From the NCBI GenBank assembly GCA_035315885.1, contig DATFXM010000053.1, positions 1 to 18,079 of the forward strand: a stretch of DNA of 18,079 nucleotides, given 5' to 3'. The translations under genes were made by a program, and so were the position numbers. The DNA is from DATFXM01 sp035315885 (GTDB lineage Bacteria; Acidobacteriota; Blastocatellia; UBA7656). Below the pieces are notes generated by a model. It made no database searches. It was given only the letters and a program-made list of their open reading frames with translations, and had not been told where the DNA came from. Within the stretch, counting starts at the first letter, position 1. Each line of letters begins with the position of its first letter. Positions 14,021-18,079 of this stretch are shown piece by piece.

Positions 14021-14238
14021 TTCCAAACCTCTCAGGGATCAAGCGAGAGTTGCAAAGCATTTCCCAGGCCAGACCCTGGTTGGTAGTTGCGATGGGAGTT
14101 GGTGCGAAACTAACTGCGCCATACAAATCGTTTTGAGGTTTAGTGTGTTACTGGCACGAATGCGGTCTGCAAATCTTCGATCGAGAGCAGGCTTCCGTTT
14201 TTTGTCAACAAGGGGAGTTTTTGTCACCCAAGAGACAA
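14021..14238. other. Intergenic DNA upstream of the zinc-ribbon gene
   Basis: This is the upstream region of the minus-strand gene. I see no coding sequence. A 9-base direct repeat, TTTTTGTCA, occurs at 14199-14207 and 14218-14226 (19-nt period), and TTGTC/GACAA (14221-14225/14234-14238) could form a small hairpin. No convincing minus-strand promoter is recognised. Confidence 0.4.
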
Positions 14239-14384
14239 GCAGTAGGCAGTATGCAGTAGGCAGGACGGTTTCGGGTTTCGGGTTCGTTTGATTCAGTAGT
14301 CTTTCGTCGAGCATTGCTCGCCATCCGAGTCTCTATCTGACGAACCTTAAACCCTAAACCCGAAACTGCTCTACTGCCTACTGC
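14239..14384. repeat. Inverted pair of 7-base-repeat arrays
   Basis: The left arm (14239-14286) reads AGTAGGC, AGTATGC, AGTAGGC, AGGACGG, TTTCGGG, TTTCGGG in 7-base register. The right arm (14341-14384) is its approximate reverse complement (AAACCCT, AAACCCG, then ACTGC-type units). Perfectly complementary blocks are GCAGTAGGCAGTA (14239-14251) with 14372-14384, GTTTCGGGTTT (14268-14278) with 14356-14366, and GGTTCG (14281-14286) with 14341-14346: 30 bp in all. The 54-nt centre holds its own small hairpin, CGAGC/GCTCG (14308-14312/14316-14320). It lies just upstream of the rpsL promoter. No target-site duplication is evident. Confidence 0.7.
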
Positions 14385-14406
14385 CGGAACTTCTTCGATC
14401 CTCACG

Positions 14407-14435
14407 TTGACAAAGCCGTTCGGAATCAGTATAGT
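14407..14435 (+). promoter_or_regulatory. Strong sigma70-type promoter for the str operon
   Basis: A perfect -35, TTGACA (14407-14412), and TATAGT (14430-14435, 5/6 to consensus) are separated by exactly 17 nt. The start would fall near 14442, giving an untranslated leader of about 330 nt before rpsL. It is the best promoter match I find in the window and suits a highly expressed ribosomal operon that follows an oppositely oriented gene. Confidence 0.8.
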
Positions 14436-14441
14436 CTGACG

Positions 14442-14769
14442 TTTCGAACAACGGCGCTTTTTGGTTCTGAGTCTACTGCGGAGGCGCCGCACAAGGTCGA
14501 AGCCGGACGCGGAGAAACGTTATTGTGGCGTAAAAGGATCGGGGTCAGGCGCTCCGGTCCCGAGTTCAATTGAAGTTCGAATCTGCTTCACGCCACAGAC
14601 AAGTTAGGCCTGGGGAGGCCGGATCCGCAGCAACTAACTTTCAGAACATCCCCGAAGAAAATACAAACACGGCTCGAGGGCGAGCCAGGTGTGCGCGATC
14701 GCGCCCAGCGCGGGGCGACAACGCGCGAGCCTGACGCATCGCTGTCGACCAAAAACAGGAGCAATAGAG
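14442..14769 (+). promoter_or_regulatory. Long structured 5' leader of rpsL
   Basis: No coding sequence is seen between the predicted start and rpsL, but several stems lie in series. CGGCGC (14452-14457) pairs with GCGCCG (14484-14489), with three more weaker pairs. TGTGGCGT (14524-14531) pairs with ACGCCACA (14590-14597) around a tRNA-like interior. AAGTTAG (14601-14607) pairs with CTAACTT (14634-14640) or GGCCT/AGGCC closes a GGGG loop (14607-14620). GGCTCG (14671-14676) pairs with CGAGCC (14681-14686), and a 12-base palindrome lies at 14693-14704. The AGGAGC ribosome-binding site is at 14757-14762. Post-transcriptional control of the str operon is inferred. Confidence 0.5.
14524..14597 (+). 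other. tRNA-like fold in the rpsL leader
   Basis: An 8-bp acceptor-like stem (14524-14531/14590-14597) encloses TCGGGG (14539-14544) paired with TCCCGA (14558-14563) and TGAAG (14571-14575) paired with CTTCA-type bases (14586-14590, sharing one base). The last arm carries GTTCGAATC, identical to a T-loop consensus. There is no proper D arm, no U8 and no CCA, and a T stem in standard register has only three of five pairs, so I do not call a functional tRNA. It could be a relic, a mimic or chance. Confidence 0.3.
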
Positions 14770-15162
<393 letters not shown>

Positions 15163-15217
15163 CCGGTCCGATGCGCGAGGCTCGCGCTGACACGGTCGAT
15201 TAGCTGGAAAAGAACTT

Positions 15218-15691
15218 ATGCCAAGAAGAAGAGTTGCAGCGAAACGAGAGGTTCTCCCGGACCCGATTTACAACTCGACGATGGTGACCAAGTTCATCAA
15301 TTCGTTGATGTGGCAGGGCAAGAAAACGGTAGCCGAGCGGATCTTTTATGGGGCGATGGGTCAGATTCAGGACAAGACTCAAGAGGACCCGCTCAAGACC
15401 TTTAAGAGAGCCGTCGAGAACGTGAAGCCAAGGGTCGAGGTCAAGTCGCGCCGGGTGGGAGGCTCGACCTATCAGGTGCCAATCGAGGTCGACCAGAAGA
15501 CAAGAGGCAACAGCCTCGCGATCCGCTGGCTGATCTCGTATTCGCGAGGTCGTGGTGAAAAGACCATGACCGACAGGCTTGCCGCCGAGATTCTCGATGC
15601 GGCTAACAACCGAGGTAATGCCATAAAGAAGAAGGACGATACGCATCGCATGGCGGATGCGAACAAGGCCTTCGCACACTACAGGTGGTGA
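15218..15691 (+). CDS. rpsG: 30S ribosomal protein S7
   Basis: This 157-residue protein nucleates assembly of the 30S head by binding the 3' domain of 16S rRNA and lines the exit site; in E. coli it also represses the str operon from the rpsL-rpsG spacer. The start MPRRRVAAKREVLPDPIYNS is classic S7. The conserved LMWQGKKTVAERIFYGAM region, VKPRVEVKSRRVGGSTYQVP, RWLISYSRGRGEKTM and HRMADANKAFAHYRW C-terminus are all present, and length is typical. ATG 15218 lies 55 nt after rpsL; only a weak GGAAAAGAA-type ribosome-binding site is visible, compatible with coupling. I cannot show an S7-binding fold in that spacer. Confidence 0.97.
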   Translation: MPRRRVAAKREVLPDPIYNSTMVTKFINSLMWQGKKTVAERIFYGAMGQIQDKTQEDPLKTFKRAVENVKPRVEVKSRRVGGSTYQVPIEVDQKTRGNSLAIRWLISYSRGRGEKTMTDRLAAEILDAANNRGNAIKKKDDTHRMADANKAFAHYRW

Positions 15692-15724
15692 AGGAGTAAC
15701 GCGGCCCTGGCGCTCGTCGACGCG

Positions 15725-15739
15725 CCGGTTTGAAACCGG
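15725..15739 (+). other. Hairpin in the rpsG-fusA spacer
   Basis: CCGGTT (15725-15730) pairs with AACCGG (15734-15739) around TGA. A competing stem, GGCGC (15709-15713) with GCGCC (15722-15726), uses two of the same bases, so the two cannot form fully at once. The fusA ATG follows 41 nt later. Confidence 0.45.
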
Positions 15740-15780
15740 ATCCCAGTCGAACGGAGCGCAACTGCCGCCGAAGTTGGATT

Positions 15781-17880
<2,100 letters not shown>

Positions 17881-17938
17881 AGGATTTTTCCATTACACGC
17901 GGCGCCAGGTGCGCTTGCGGAAGAGGAGCTAGGAGAAA

Positions 17939-18079
17939 ATGGCGAAAGAGAAATTTGATCGGTCAAAGCCGCACGTGAATGTAGGTACAATCGGGCACAT
18001 CGATCACGGGAAGACGACGCTGACAGCAGCGATAACGAAGGTGTTGGCAAAGAACAACCCGAAGATCCAGTTCAGGTCG
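17939..18079 (+). CDS. tuf: Elongation factor Tu, 5' end (partial, copy 2)
   Basis: The first 47 codons of a second EF-Tu gene run to the window edge. MAKEKFDRSKPHVNVGTIGH and the P-loop GHIDHGKT (about 19-26) identify it. ATG 17939 is preceded by two purine-rich sites in tandem, AGAGGAG (17922-17928) and AGGAG (17931-17935); the first has the better spacing, and the pair suits very high expression. It closes the rpsL-rpsG-fusA-tuf str operon. With the C-terminal fragment at the window start, this shows two tuf loci flanking the cluster. Confidence 0.97.
   Translation, partial: MAKEKFDRSKPHVNVGTIGHIDHGKTTLTAAITKVLAKNNPKIQFRS

Noticed and set aside
13566..14291. Plus-strand open frame of 241 codons over the zinc-ribbon gene
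   Set aside because: The minus strand here has a Cys4 zinc ribbon, a membrane helix and a well-placed Shine-Dalgarno. The plus frame lacks any recognisable motif and runs into the repeat element.
14239..14384. CRISPR array
   Set aside because: The repeats are contiguous 7-base units without spacers and the two halves are inverted; no cas genes are present.
14524..14597. Calling a functional tRNA gene
   Set aside because: Despite an acceptor-like stem and a T-loop match, there is no valid D arm, no T8 and no CCA, and the T stem pairs poorly in standard register.
14693..14704. Twelve-base palindrome containing GCGATCGC, the cyanobacterial HIP1 octamer
   Set aside because: A single occurrence in GC-rich DNA is not evidence of HIP1 enrichment, and the proteins do not suggest a cyanobacterium.
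14689..14769. Upstream in-frame start for rpsL
   Set aside because: The extension matches no S12 N-terminus. TTG 14770 with AGGAGC upstream gives the canonical protein.
15730..15780. TTG start for fusA upstream of ATG 15781
   Set aside because: The 17 extra codons lie over a hairpin and EF-G begins normally at MSKQAPLQ.

Overview
This window is a bacterial core-informational locus in the order tuf (3' end) - rpmG - tRNA-Trp - secE - nusG - rplK - rplA - rplJ - rplL - rpoB - rpoC, then one opposite-strand gene, then rpsL - rpsG - fusA - tuf (5' end). It joins the classic secE/nusG/L11-L1-L10-L12/beta-beta' cluster to the str operon and includes the ends of two separate EF-Tu genes. No phage, IS, CRISPR or plasmid genes are visible. 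The organism is most likely a member of the Acidobacteriota, possibly Blastocatellia. That rests on my recollection of a Cys-rich zinc-ribbon insert near the N-terminus of RpoB in that phylum and of degenerate 7-base repeats in its intergenic DNA; both are inference from memory, not a search.

Region 1 (1-3940) encodes elongation, secretion and ribosome-stalk components: EF-Tu, L33, tRNA-Trp, SecE, NusG, L11, L1, L10 and L7/L12. Spacing is tight, except for a 319-nt gap between rplJ and rplL that holds a 7-base repeat and a strong hairpin just before the rplL Shine-Dalgarno.

Region 2 (3941-13289) is a 469-nt intergenic stretch followed by rpoB and rpoC. The stretch carries an imperfect 13-bp hairpin, a 7-base repeat, a candidate sigma70-type promoter and, directly upstream of the rpoB ribosome-binding site, a 128-nt element closed by a 16-bp long-range stem. 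This last element is the best candidate here for an undescribed cis-regulatory RNA. rpoB carries an eight-cysteine insertion, a 9-bp hairpin separates it from rpoC, and an 11-bp-stem terminator follows rpoC.

Region 3 (13290-14769) holds a convergent gene for a membrane-anchored zinc-ribbon protein, then about 750 nt of intergenic DNA. That DNA contains an inverted pair of 7-base-repeat arrays, a near-perfect promoter (TTGACA, 17 nt, TATAGT) and a predicted leader of about 330 nt with several hairpins and a tRNA-like fold in front of rpsL.

Region 4 (14770-18079) is the str operon: S12 (TTG start), S7, EF-G and the start of EF-Tu. The products work together: RNA polymerase core (beta, beta') with NusG makes and couples transcripts; L10/L12/L11 form the GTPase-recruiting stalk that EF-Tu and EF-G act on; S12 and S7 frame decoding and the head of the 30S; SecE belongs to the SecYEG translocon.
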